From Rhodoferax sp. (GTDB taxonomy: Bacteria; Pseudomonadota; Gammaproteobacteria; Burkholderiales; Burkholderiaceae_C), in the NCBI RefSeq assembly GCF_030697375.1, contig NZ_JAUYQD010000014.1, positions 1-64,000 of the forward strand: a stretch of DNA of 64,000 nucleotides, written 5' to 3'. This document shows positions 33,902-41,952 of the stretch, piece after piece; the first letter of the stretch is position 1; the number at the start of each line of letters is the position of its first letter. The position numbers and the translations under genes were made by a program. A model generated the notes under the pieces. The model saw nothing but the letters and a program-made list of their open reading frames with translations, ran no database searches and had not been told where the DNA came from.

Positions 33902-34903
33902 TCATGGAGCAGGTTTTGATGGTGACTGCGCCATGACCACATGGCTCAGCCCATACCCATCCAGCAGATCTCTTACCACCTGGGCCTGCAAAAGGTCTTT
34001 GCGACTTTTGAGCGGGTCGCGGTCATGGCGCTGGCCCAAAGCGGTTTTGATGCGCACAAAACTTTCCGGCGATGGCGCATGCATGGTGGCCATAGTGCCG
34101 TTGGTGGCCACCACCACTTGGGTAAATCGCCGGTCGTCCAGCAGTGCCTGCCCGCTGGGCACCTGCATAGCCCAAAAATCTCCCTCAAATTTGGAGACGC
34201 GCAACGGATGCGGGTCGGTGCCGGCAGAGCTTTGTACGGAGCGGCGGATGACATCAATTTCAAAACCTGCTGCATTGACTGCGGTGTATTTCTGGTCTTC
34301 ACGCAAGACAAAGGTTTTGTCCACTTTTTGGAAGATACCTAAAAGTGATGTGTCCAGGCGTTGCATGGTGGTGGCGAATCTGAGGTACTTGCGGGTGTCC
34401 AGCAGCAGGTCAATGTCTTGGGTGGCGGTGGCCTCGGTTTGCACACGCACGCCGCAGGCGGTTTCATAGGCATACAGCGCATGGGTGCCGACTGTTAAAA
34501 AATGCCGTTGCAGACCGGCATTGGCCAGTGCATTGAGCGTGTCGACCACCACATTGGGCACCCGCCCCACCCGCAGTGCGCGGTTCACCCGAGTGTGCTG
34601 CGCAACGGTTTGGCGCAATTGCTTTTGGCGTGCCTCTGCGGCGACCTTGCGTGCCATGAAGCGCTCATAAATCTGCTCGTTCTCCGGTGAGTGGGGTCCC
34701 AGAGAGGTTTGTGCGCCAAAGGCCGCGACACGGATCAGGTAACGGCGCCCGCTTTGCGTGCGCCACATCATGGAGCCCCGTACCTCTGCCGCTGCCGTTT
34801 GGGCATCTTCCAAAGCGCGCCAAGCCGCTTCAGCGTCAATGTATTGACGGGTTTGGGCTTCGGTTAATTCGATGAAATTAAGATTTTCATAGTTGTTTTT
34901 CAT
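33902..34903 (-). CDS. GSU2403-family nucleotidyltransferase-fold protein
   Basis: 333 residues. A helical N-terminal region precedes the nucleotidyltransferase-like core: FLTVGTHALYAYETA near residue 137 and the DID metal site in ATQDIDLLLD near 163. The C-terminal part contains SPESFVRIKTALGQRHDRDPLKSRKDLLQAQ. The function is unknown; related folds occur in toxin-antitoxin and tRNA-modifying proteins. Its promoter region is strikingly A+T-rich and carries an 11-bp inverted repeat, suggesting acquisition and specific control. Confidence 0.82.
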   Translation of the reverse strand: MKNNYENLNFIELTEAQTRQYIDAEAAWRALEDAQTAAAEVRGSMMWRTQSGRRYLIRVAAFGAQTSLGPHSPENEQIYERFMARKVAAEARQKQLRQTVAQHTRVNRALRVGRVPNVVVDTLNALANAGLQRHFLTVGTHALYAYETACGVRVQTEATATQDIDLLLDTRKYLRFATTMQRLDTSLLGIFQKVDKTFVLREDQKYTAVNAAGFEIDVIRRSVQSSAGTDPHPLRVSKFEGDFWAMQVPSGQALLDDRRFTQVVVATNGTMATMHAPSPESFVRIKTALGQRHDRDPLKSRKDLLQAQVVRDLLDGYGLSHVVMAQSPSKPAP

Positions 34904-34927
34904 TTTTTGTTTTTACTATGAAAATAC

Positions 34928-34957
34928 ATATAAATCAACGTCATATTTGACTTATAT
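34928..34957. promoter_or_regulatory. A+T-rich inverted repeat upstream of the GSU2403-family gene
   Basis: Arms ATATAAATCAA (34928-34938) and TTGACTTATAT (34947-34957) pair with one mismatch around an 8-bp centre, 25 bp upstream of the ATG. Probable repressor site; the cognate regulator is unknown. The rest of the 168-bp gap to the TerB-like gene shows no gene. Confidence 0.5.
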
Positions 34958-35071
34958 GGTACTGCGAGCACCTTCGAATTCCATCGGTATGCACCTGCTT
35001 GGGAGCGGGCCACGATTTCCAGGCCCGGTCCCAGCGTTGGTCGGTTGATGGCTTCCTTGGGAAGGTCTGTG

Positions 35072-35530
35072 TTAGCGCTGTGCCTCCAGCTCCTTCACCA
35101 CCGCCGCCACCGACCCGGCATCGGGCAGGTGCGACAAGGCGCCCACCAGTTCATCACGCACCTGAGCCAGATGGGCGTCAAACCGGGCCGCATCAACGCC
35201 CAGCGTGGTGGCGATGGACTGGACGTGGGCGCGTTCTGCGGCGCTCAGGCTGCCATCGGCGTAGGCGGTCATCAGACACATCAGCACCACGGTGTCGGCA
35301 AATTCGGCGGAGCTGCCCGCCAGCGTTGCGGCGTCAAACGGATGGGCCTGGGGGTCGGCCAACATGGCGGCGGTGGTGGGCATGTCGGCGCTGCGGGAGG
35401 ATTCGTAGAACTGGCCGATCAGCGCCGCTTCGGCGGGCTGAATGTCGTCCACCAAGGCGACGGACAGCATGGCCTTGGTGAGCTGGGTGACTTGTGCGGG
35501 GCTGAGGTCTTGGTCTTTCATGGGGGGCAT
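35072..35530 (-). CDS. TerB-like domain protein
   Basis: 152 residues, all-helical. The segment [29 protein letters not shown] is the TerB/DjlA-like metal-binding repeat signature; a first copy ([22 protein letters not shown]) is near residue 22. TerB proteins associate with membrane stress and tellurite/phage-resistance systems. Start ATG 35530 has AAAGGAG upstream. It is the last gene of the minus-strand AAA/PspA operon, 67 bp after the AAA gene. Confidence 0.72.
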   Translation of the reverse strand: MPPMKDQDLSPAQVTQLTKAMLSVALVDDIQPAEAALIGQFYESSRSADMPTTAAMLADPQAHPFDAATLAGSSAEFADTVVLMCLMTAYADGSLSAAERAHVQSIATTLGVDAARFDAHLAQVRDELVGALSHLPDAGSVAAVVKELEAQR

Positions 35531-35597
35531 GGTGATCTCCTTTGTTCGCGGGTATGTTGGGTAAGGTTCAGGGTAGGGGGGTGAACGGGGCTGGCTG

Positions 35598-37439
35598 TTA
35601 GCGCGCCAGTGCGCGGCGTTTGGCGTCCAGCAGATTGCTTTGGATGTCGGCGATGGCCATGTCGCGGTAGCGCTTGGGAAGCATGGAGCGCCGGGAAGTT
35701 TCCGACACCGCCAGCAGCTCCATGAATTCGATCATGTCGCGCTCTTGCGGCGGCATGAAGTCCTCCATGGCGGCTTTCAGTGCGGACGCGTCCAGGGGTG
35801 AAGCCTGGTTGCGGGCCAGCTCCACGGCCAGCAGGGCCAGGGCTTCCAGGTCGGCGTTGGAATAACCCACCAGGGTTTCGCACAGGGTGAGCAGCTCCTC
35901 CACGCTGGCCACGCAGGTTTCGCCGTAGCGCGCCAGCACGGCCTGCAGCACCTGCACCCGCTCGCTGGCTGCGTCGCAGTAGAAGAAGGGAATCTTGCGG
36001 TCCAGGCGGCCGGGGCGTTTGATGTCGGTGTCGAGTTTGTCGGGGCGGTTGGTCATCATCACAAACAGCACCTGGCCCCGGTTCTCGGTCTCGGCCATGA
36101 ACTCCTTGAGCCGCGCGATCACGCGCGAGCTGGTGCCGTCGTCGCCGCCTTCACCGCCGCCCGAGCCAAAGCTGCGGTCGCCCTCATCGATGATCACGGC
36201 AATGGGGCCCATGGCCTTGACGGTGGCCAGCACGCGCTCCAGGTTGGCCTCGGTGGAGCCCACCCATTTGGAGCGGAAGTTTTTCAGCGCCACGGCGGAC
36301 AAGCCCGCCTCTTTCAAAAAGGCCTTGATGACAAAGGTTTTGCCCGAGCCCATGGGGCCCACGGCCAGCAGGCCCATGGGTGTCAGGGTGGTTTCGCCGG
36401 CCTTCAGGTTCTTGGCGATGGCCAGCAGCTCGTGTTTGATGTTTTCGTGCCCGCCCACGGAAGCCAGGCCGTGTTTGGGCTCAATGAATTCGATCAGGCC
36501 CGCACACTCTTTTTCGATCATTTCGCGCTTGCGGGCGTGGATAACCTTGAGCACTTCCTGGTTCGGGTCACAGGTGGGCAGGGTTTTGCCGGGTTCGATC
36601 AGCTTGCCAATCTCGGCCGGTGTCATGCCGGCCGTGATGCTGGCCAGGGTGGTGGCGCGGGTGTCTGCATCCGGGGTGCCTTGCAGCAGTTGCAGTATCA
36701 GGGCGCGCCGCTCGGGCTCGTTCATGCCATGGCCCTCGGAGCTGGCCAAAATGCTGGCCAGTTGCACGGTGCGCAGGCCGCCCGTGCGTTCCGAAAACAG
36801 CGTCACCTGTTGCGCGCTGAGTTTGGGCGCGAAAAAGGCGATCACCCGACGGCGCAGGTCCAGGTCGGGCATGGGGATTTCGATGGCCGCCACCTTGGGG
36901 CTGGACAAGAGTCCGGGGTTGATGGCGTTGAGCGACTCCGAGATCAGGATGGTGATGTTGTCGCCGCTGGTCAGGGTTTTGTCCAGCGACCAGCGGTGAA
37001 AGGCCAGGTAGACCTGCCGGTCTTGTGAGGAGATGTAGCCAGACTCCCCGGAGGGCAGCAGCGCGTCGGCGTAGGGAACAATCAGCGCGGTGGACTGTTC
37101 ACCGCGCATTTGGGTTTCCAGCGTGTGCAAAGCCTGCAGCATGTCGGGTTCGTCACCGCTGTCGCTGCCGTTGGTGCTGGCTTTGCTGGTGGCGTCAGGC
37201 ACACCGCTCAATTTGCGGATGCCGCGCTCCAGGCTGACCTCAAAGACATGTTTTTTGGTGTCTTTGAACAGCTCGGCCACCAAAAAGGTTTGCAGGCTGT
37301 GCAGCGTGTCGCCGACCAGAAAGTTGTCGAACACATTGCGGTACAGCACGAAGGTGGAGGCTTCACCCGCCAGGTACTTTTGCCTCAGGGTTTCCGCCCA
37401 CCGGGGCAGCACATTGCGCGTCGTTGTGGGGGCGGTCAT
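35598..37439 (-). CDS. Two-domain classical AAA ATPase (Ycf46/Vps4-like)
   Basis: 613 residues. The N-terminal ~300 residues look like a degenerate AAA module ([29 protein letters not shown]). The C-terminal module is complete: Walker A GPMGSGKT (361-368), aromatic pore loop KWVGSTEAN (391-399), Walker B AVIIDEGD (414-421), sensor TNRPDKLD and the arginine-finger region RPGRLDRK. This is the classical AAA clade that includes Vps4 and FtsH; the two-module form resembles Ycf46. It lies 13 bp downstream of a PspA/IM30-like gene, suggesting it remodels that polymer (inference). ATG 37439 is preferred to 37490. Confidence 0.87.
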   Translation of the reverse strand: MTAPTTTRNVLPRWAETLRQKYLAGEASTFVLYRNVFDNFLVGDTLHSLQTFLVAELFKDTKKHVFEVSLERGIRKLSGVPDATSKASTNGSDSGDEPDMLQALHTLETQMRGEQSTALIVPYADALLPSGESGYISSQDRQVYLAFHRWSLDKTLTSGDNITILISESLNAINPGLLSSPKVAAIEIPMPDLDLRRRVIAFFAPKLSAQQVTLFSERTGGLRTVQLASILASSEGHGMNEPERRALILQLLQGTPDADTRATTLASITAGMTPAEIGKLIEPGKTLPTCDPNQEVLKVIHARKREMIEKECAGLIEFIEPKHGLASVGGHENIKHELLAIAKNLKAGETTLTPMGLLAVGPMGSGKTFVIKAFLKEAGLSAVALKNFRSKWVGSTEANLERVLATVKAMGPIAVIIDEGDRSFGSGGGEGGDDGTSSRVIARLKEFMAETENRGQVLFVMMTNRPDKLDTDIKRPGRLDRKIPFFYCDAASERVQVLQAVLARYGETCVASVEELLTLCETLVGYSNADLEALALLAVELARNQASPLDASALKAAMEDFMPPQERDMIEFMELLAVSETSRRSMLPKRYRDMAIADIQSNLLDAKRRALAR

Positions 37440-37452
37440 GGCGGGTTCGCTC

Positions 37453-38163
37453 TCAGAGGGTTTTGGCGGGCGTCGCCTGGGCGGCGGCACGGGCCTGTTT
37501 CATGGCCTCCAGCTGGGCCTTGGCGGTGACGCTGCCGCTGCTTTGGCGCAGTTTGTTCAGGCGCACGTCCAGGTCCGAGCCGTGCAACTCCGCACCCAAA
37601 CTGGCCTGCGCCACCTGGCTCTTGATGTGGTCGCGCACCGCGCCCAGCGCCTGCACTTCGGCATCCACCGACAAACCATCGAGCTGGCCCTGGATCTTGA
37701 TGCGCGCCTGGGCGCTGTGCATCTGCGCCAGCATGCGGTCTTTTTCGGCCTTGAGCTTGTCGATTTCGGATTTCACCTGGATCAGCGAATCCTTGGCGGT
37801 GTCGGCATCGGTGGTGGCCTGCGCGGCATCGGCGCGCAGGTCGGTGATGGCGGTGTCCAGCGCGTTTTTCTTCTGGATCAGCACCACGGCCAGGTCGTCC
37901 TGGTTGGTGGCCAGGGCGGTTTCCAGATCGGCGCTCACGCTGGCGAGTTCGCGCTCGTGTGTGTCCAGGCGGGCCGTGATCTCTTGGCGGCGGGCAATGA
38001 TGGAGCCGGTGGCCGCCTTGAGCTGGCTGTACTTCTCGATCATGGACGCGATGGCGTTTTGGTAGGCAATCTCGGGGTGCTCTTTTTCGATGTCGGACAC
38101 CCACAATGAGATGAATCCGGTCCACAAATTGGACAGACGGGCGAAGATTGCGTTATTGGCCAT
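37453..38163 (-). CDS. PspA/IM30 family protein (ESCRT-III superfamily)
   Basis: 236 residues, almost entirely helical with long heptad-rich stretches. EKEHPEIAYQNAIASMIEKYSQLK near the N-terminus matches the PspA helix that follows the amphipathic membrane anchor (here FARLSNLWTGFISLWV). Later helices contain SEIDKLKAEKDRMLAQM. PspA/IM30 proteins form membrane-bound polymers that protect or reshape the envelope and are homologous to ESCRT-III. It is the central gene of the operon, 39 bp after the membrane coiled-coil gene. Confidence 0.82.
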   Translation of the reverse strand: MANNAIFARLSNLWTGFISLWVSDIEKEHPEIAYQNAIASMIEKYSQLKAATGSIIARRQEITARLDTHERELASVSADLETALATNQDDLAVVLIQKKNALDTAITDLRADAAQATTDADTAKDSLIQVKSEIDKLKAEKDRMLAQMHSAQARIKIQGQLDGLSVDAEVQALGAVRDHIKSQVAQASLGAELHGSDLDVRLNKLRQSSGSVTAKAQLEAMKQARAAAQATPAKTL

Positions 38164-38202
38164 GGGTTCTCCTGGTTGAATGCAGTGGGGGAAAATAAGA
38201 GC

Positions 38203-39054
38203 TTACGCCTTGAGTGTGCGTGCAGCGTTGCGGGCGGCTGGGTTGGGCGCTGCCGCCTTGGGGGCATCGAATTCAAACGCCTGCGGCGACTCAAATTCGG
38301 CCGCCACCTCTTCGGCAATGCGCAGGCGTGACAAGGACTCTTCGAGCTTGCCACCCATATCGGTCGAGTAGGGCGAGGTGATCACCAGTTGGTAGACCTC
38401 TTCCATTTTGTCGGGCATGGAGATCAGCGTGGCCTCCAGCGCACTGCGGCGCACGGCCAGGCGGCGCGAGCGGTGCATCACCTCGGTGTATTCGGCCAGG
38501 GCGCTGCGCAGTTGGCGCATCTCCTCCTCCGGCAAGGCCGGGTTTTGCAACTGCGCCTGGATGCTGGCAATGCGTTTGACCACCACGTCTTCACTGGCGT
38601 GGTCCTTGCGTGTTTTCAGCGAGAGGTTGACCACACACAGACCCAGGTAGTCCACGGTGAGGTCTTCCAGCTTTTCCACGTCCTGGCGGGTGAGCTTGGT
38701 GCGGCTGTCGCTGGCCGCCTGGTACAGGGCCTGGACCCTGTTGTACATATGCTGGTAGGTGGCCATGGCGCTGGTGTCGCCGTAGTTGCTGAGTTCGGCC
38801 AGGAGCTGAATGCGGCGCTGTGCGCGCGCCTGCTGGTGCTGCGCCCGGTCCACGGCGGCCTGAAACGAGGGCAAGCCAGGAATCGCCAGGGCAGCCAGCA
38901 CCTCGCTGCCCAGCGCCACCACGCCCACCAGGGCCAGACCTGTCCAGCCAAAGGGAATGGAGGCAAAAATAGCCGCCACCCCGCAGGCCAGCAGGGCAAC
39001 GCGGTTGTTCGGGTGCTTTAAAAACGCACCCAGGTAAGACGGTTTGGGGTTCAC
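38203..39054 (-). CDS. Membrane-anchored coiled-coil protein, unknown
   Basis: 283 residues. Two hydrophobic helices near 19-35 and 40-58 are followed by long alpha-helical, partly coiled-coil sequence to ~250 and a short Ala/Pro-rich tail. I do not recognise the family. The start is GTG 39054 (VNPKPSYLGAF) with no strong ribosome site. The position upstream of the PspA-like gene suggests a membrane partner. Confidence 0.75.
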   Translation of the reverse strand: MNPKPSYLGAFLKHPNNRVALLACGVAAIFASIPFGWTGLALVGVVALGSEVLAALAIPGLPSFQAAVDRAQHQQARAQRRIQLLAELSNYGDTSAMATYQHMYNRVQALYQAASDSRTKLTRQDVEKLEDLTVDYLGLCVVNLSLKTRKDHASEDVVVKRIASIQAQLQNPALPEEEMRQLRSALAEYTEVMHRSRRLAVRRSALEATLISMPDKMEEVYQLVITSPYSTDMGGKLEESLSRLRIAEEVAAEFESPQAFEFDAPKAAAPNPAARNAARTLKA

Positions 39055-39069
39055 GCGGGGTGGGTCACA

Positions 39070-40647
39070 TTACTTGGAGAATCTCGCCCAGATGCGCGCG
39101 ATGTCCTGCTGGTCTTGTTCCGACAGGATAGGAATGGGCGAGGAATGGCTGAGCGAGGCGGTGCTGGGCACCACGGCCGGGTTGGATTTCACGCTCTCGC
39201 TCATGAACTCGCCGGCTTTGAGGTTGGCGTTGGCGTAGCCCACGGTGTTGGAGATTTTGGCAATCACCTGGGGGCGCAGCAGGTAGTCGATGAACAGGTG
39301 CGCCTCGCGCTTGTTCTTGGCGTTGGCGGGCACGGCCATGGCGTCAATGGCCAGCAGGCCGCCGTCTGCCGGTACCCGGTATTCCACTGCGCCGCGCGAC
39401 TTGGCCTGGGCCTGCACCGCGTCGCCCGAGAAGCCAATGGCCACGCAGATTTTGCCGTTGGCCAGCGCGTCGATGTACTGGTCGGTGGGGATCACCTTGA
39501 CGATGCCGGCCAGGCGGTCCAGCACCTGGGCGGCGGCGTTGGTGGAATTTTTGCCATCCCACTTGCCTTGTCCACCGGCCATGGCGGCCAGCGGCACCAC
39601 GTCGGTGGCGGAGTCCACCACGCCCACGCCGCAGGACTGGAAGCGCCGGGCGACTTCGGGGTCGAACACATTGGTCAGCGAATCCATGGCGCGCCCGGGG
39701 TAGGCCTTGGCCGTGAGCTTGGGGTTCCAGGCGATACCCACCGTGTACCACATATAGGGCAGGCTGTAGGCGCCGTCCTTGTCCCAGGCGCGCAGCGTGG
39801 CGTCCACCCGGGGGTCGATATTGCTCAGGTTTTTGAGGCTGGCCTTGTCCAGCTTGCCCAGCAGGCCCTTGGCCGCCATGGCGGGCACGGCGTTGGCGGT
39901 GGGGAACACCACGTCGTAGGGCGTGCCACCGGCGCGCAGCTTGGTTTGCAGGTCGTCGTTGCTGGAAAAAATGTCGTAGACCACGCGGATGTGGTGCTCT
40001 TTCTCAAAGTCTTGCAGCACGCTGGGCTCGATGTAGTCGGGCCAGTTGAGCACACGCACCGTGTCCTTGGCGCTGGAGCCCACGCCGTTGACTGCGCGGC
40101 GCAGGTTCATCAGCACGGTGGCGGTGATCAGGCCGTCCACCGTCACGTGTTGGGACTCTTGGAACGCTTCGGTGGCCACCTGGGTTTGCGGGCCGAAGGT
40201 GCCGTCCAGGGGCCCCGCGTTAAAGCCCAGTTTGCCCAGCAGGATTTGCGCTTCGCGCAGCCCGGCGGCGTCCACCAGTTTTTCGCGGCCTTTGTAGTTG
40301 CCGCTGGACCAGTTTTGTGTTTGCCAGATGACGCGGCGGATGGCGTTCAGCAGCGTGTCGCTCACCTGGTTGGTGGGGGCCAACCCATTTTGCGCCGAGA
40401 AGGTGCGAATCGCCTCCAGTGTTCCTGGCGTCAGCATTCCGCTGGGGGTTTCGCGCAGCAGGCCCATGCGGGCCAGCAGGCGCTGGGCGGTTTCCACCTT
40501 GGCATTGCGGGCGCCTGGGTTGGCGGGTGCGGGCGTGGTGGCTTCGGGTTTGGCGGTGCCAAAGACAAAACCTTGGGCCTGTGCGGTGCCGGTCATCAGG
40601 CCGCTGCAGCACAGGGCGGTCAGCAGGGCAAGGGTGCGAATTTTCAT
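39070..40647 (-). CDS. Peptidoglycan-binding / PotD-like solute-binding fusion protein
   Basis: 525 residues with a signal peptide ending GTAQA. Residues ~48-95 and ~130-180 are two peptidoglycan-binding-like modules, the second clear: LLGKLGFNAGPLDGTFGPQTQVATEAFQ. From ~195 it is a spermidine/putrescine-type binding protein (VRVLNWPDYIEPSVLQDFEKEH; PYDVVFPT; SLPYMWYTVGIAWN). The fusion is unusual and there is no transporter gene nearby, so a cell-wall-linked periplasmic sensor or scaffold is more likely than uptake (inference). Confidence 0.82.
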   Translation of the reverse strand: MKIRTLALLTALCCSGLMTGTAQAQGFVFGTAKPEATTPAPANPGARNAKVETAQRLLARMGLLRETPSGMLTPGTLEAIRTFSAQNGLAPTNQVSDTLLNAIRRVIWQTQNWSSGNYKGREKLVDAAGLREAQILLGKLGFNAGPLDGTFGPQTQVATEAFQESQHVTVDGLITATVLMNLRRAVNGVGSSAKDTVRVLNWPDYIEPSVLQDFEKEHHIRVVYDIFSSNDDLQTKLRAGGTPYDVVFPTANAVPAMAAKGLLGKLDKASLKNLSNIDPRVDATLRAWDKDGAYSLPYMWYTVGIAWNPKLTAKAYPGRAMDSLTNVFDPEVARRFQSCGVGVVDSATDVVPLAAMAGGQGKWDGKNSTNAAAQVLDRLAGIVKVIPTDQYIDALANGKICVAIGFSGDAVQAQAKSRGAVEYRVPADGGLLAIDAMAVPANAKNKREAHLFIDYLLRPQVIAKISNTVGYANANLKAGEFMSESVKSNPAVVPSTASLSHSSPIPILSEQDQQDIARIWARFSK

Positions 40648-40680
40648 GGGGTGATCCTGTTCAAAATGCGGCGTAGGCCA

Positions 40681-41160
40681 CTACTTGCCCGAGGCAAAAC
40701 AAATGGTGTTGCGGGACTGGGCCAGCTGGAACAGCTTGGCCGCCTTGTCCTGGTTGGCGGGGATGCCACCCTGGCCCTTCAGGGTCATCTCGCCCAGGTG
40801 GCAGGCTGCGCCGCCGTCGCCCCCTTGCACGGCCAGCTCCAGGTGGACACGGGCCTGGGCATAGTCGCCGCTGTCGAGCAGCTTGCGACCGGTCTCGGCG
40901 TTTTCTGCGACCGACAGTTTGGAGGCTTGCGCCGTGGCGGCCGCGGGTGGAGTCGATGGCGGGCTGGACGGTGCGAGCTCCACCGCCGAGGGTTGGGCGG
41001 GTGTGGTCGGTGTGGCGGAGGGGCTGGCGGTGGTGGACTGCTGCCACCCCGCGTCGTCCTGCAGCCGGTCTTTCAGGCCCAGATGCCACACGGCCGAAGC
41101 CATACCGCCGATGACGGCCAGACCGATCAGGCCTTTGGAGAGAGGGGTCAAACTGGCCAT
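40681..41160 (-). CDS. Membrane-anchored Sel1/TPR-like periplasmic protein
   Basis: 159 residues. One N-terminal membrane helix (GLIGLAVIGGMASAVWHLGL), a Ser/Pro/Thr/Ala-rich linker (~35-80), then a helical-repeat domain (AETGRKLLDSGDYAQARVHLELAVQGGD; GAACHLGEMTLKGQGGI) resembling TPR/Sel1 units. ATG 41160 is chosen because it starts just before the anchor; the frame extends to 41193 and would then overlap the upstream gene. Confidence 0.72.
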   Translation of the reverse strand: MASLTPLSKGLIGLAVIGGMASAVWHLGLKDRLQDDAGWQQSTTASPSATPTTPAQPSAVELAPSSPPSTPPAAATAQASKLSVAENAETGRKLLDSGDYAQARVHLELAVQGGDGGAACHLGEMTLKGQGGIPANQDKAAKLFQLAQSRNTICFASGK

Positions 41161-41164
41161 GGGC

Positions 41165-41842
41165 TTATTCCTTGGAGGTAGACGGCACGCCAAACTGTTG
41201 CGTCAGGCCTTGCAGGCGCTGGCTGAGCTGGGTGATTTCCCCCAGTTGGCGTGCGGTCTGGTCTTTGGCGGCGTTCAGTTGGGCTTGCTGGGTGGCGGTT
41301 TCTTGTGCGGCGCGGGCCAGTTCACGGGAAACCAGGGATTCGAGTTCTGCGATTTGCTTGCGGATGTCGCCCACCACCTGCTCCTGGCGGGCGGCCACGG
41401 CATTCAGGCGGGTTTGCGACTCCGCTTCCAGTGCCTGCAGGTTCAGTTGCAACTGTTGGCTGTGTGCGGTCAGCGCATTCACTTTGGCGGCTGCATCGGA
41501 CAAAGGGTCTTCAATGGACCAGGACTCGTCGGCCGCATCCATGGCTTGGATCGCCATCAGGCGCGTGGCCTCGTCCATGGCACTGAGCCCATCGACCAGC
41601 CGCAACAGCCGCTCGGCCGGGTACAGGGAGGGCGGGACGCCGCCGTTGGCGTAGATCTCGTCCAGATTCAAGGGGGCACCGGCACTGGGCGGGGCGCTTG
41701 CCGCTGTGCTGGCGTTTGGCGCCACCAGGTCTGGGCTGAGGCCCGTGCTGTCCGTGGTGGGGCTGAGGGGAGCGGTCGGCTCCGGCGGTAGATCTTTCCT
41801 GACCAGCCCGGCCTTTTCTAAAAAGTCCAGCATGCCCTTCAT
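41165..41842 (-). CDS. Coiled-coil protein, unknown (first gene of the PspA/AAA operon)
   Basis: 225 residues. No signal peptide or membrane helix. MLDFLEKAGLVRKDLPPE is followed by a Pro/Ala/Ser-rich linker, a segment LDEIYANGGVPPSLYPAERLLRLVDGLSAMD, then a coiled coil from ~115 to the end. The DEIYA...YP.E.LL..VDGL segment may be a conserved interaction helix. It is cytoplasmic. Followed by the Sel1-like gene after 4 bp. Confidence 0.72.
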   Translation of the reverse strand: MKGMLDFLEKAGLVRKDLPPEPTAPLSPTTDSTGLSPDLVAPNASTAASAPPSAGAPLNLDEIYANGGVPPSLYPAERLLRLVDGLSAMDEATRLMAIQAMDAADESWSIEDPLSDAAAKVNALTAHSQQLQLNLQALEAESQTRLNAVAARQEQVVGDIRKQIAELESLVSRELARAAQETATQQAQLNAAKDQTARQLGEITQLSQRLQGLTQQFGVPSTSKE

Positions 41843-41952
41843 TGCGTGTCCTCCACCCTGATGTTGATCTGCAACGCCTGCCTCGGCTGGAATGTTCCAA
41901 GGGCAGGGCTGATACGTGTCGTTCAGGGGAGTTTAATGCCAATTTTTGCGGA

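Noticed and set aside
35072..35530. Classical tellurite-resistance (ter) operon
   Set aside because: Only a TerB-like protein is present; TerC, TerD-type and TerZ-like genes are absent.
39115..41181. A 688-codon plus-strand open frame
   Set aside because: It is antisense to the PotD-like fusion and Sel1-like genes; the product is Gly/His/Val-rich with no domain, whereas the minus-strand frames have clear families.
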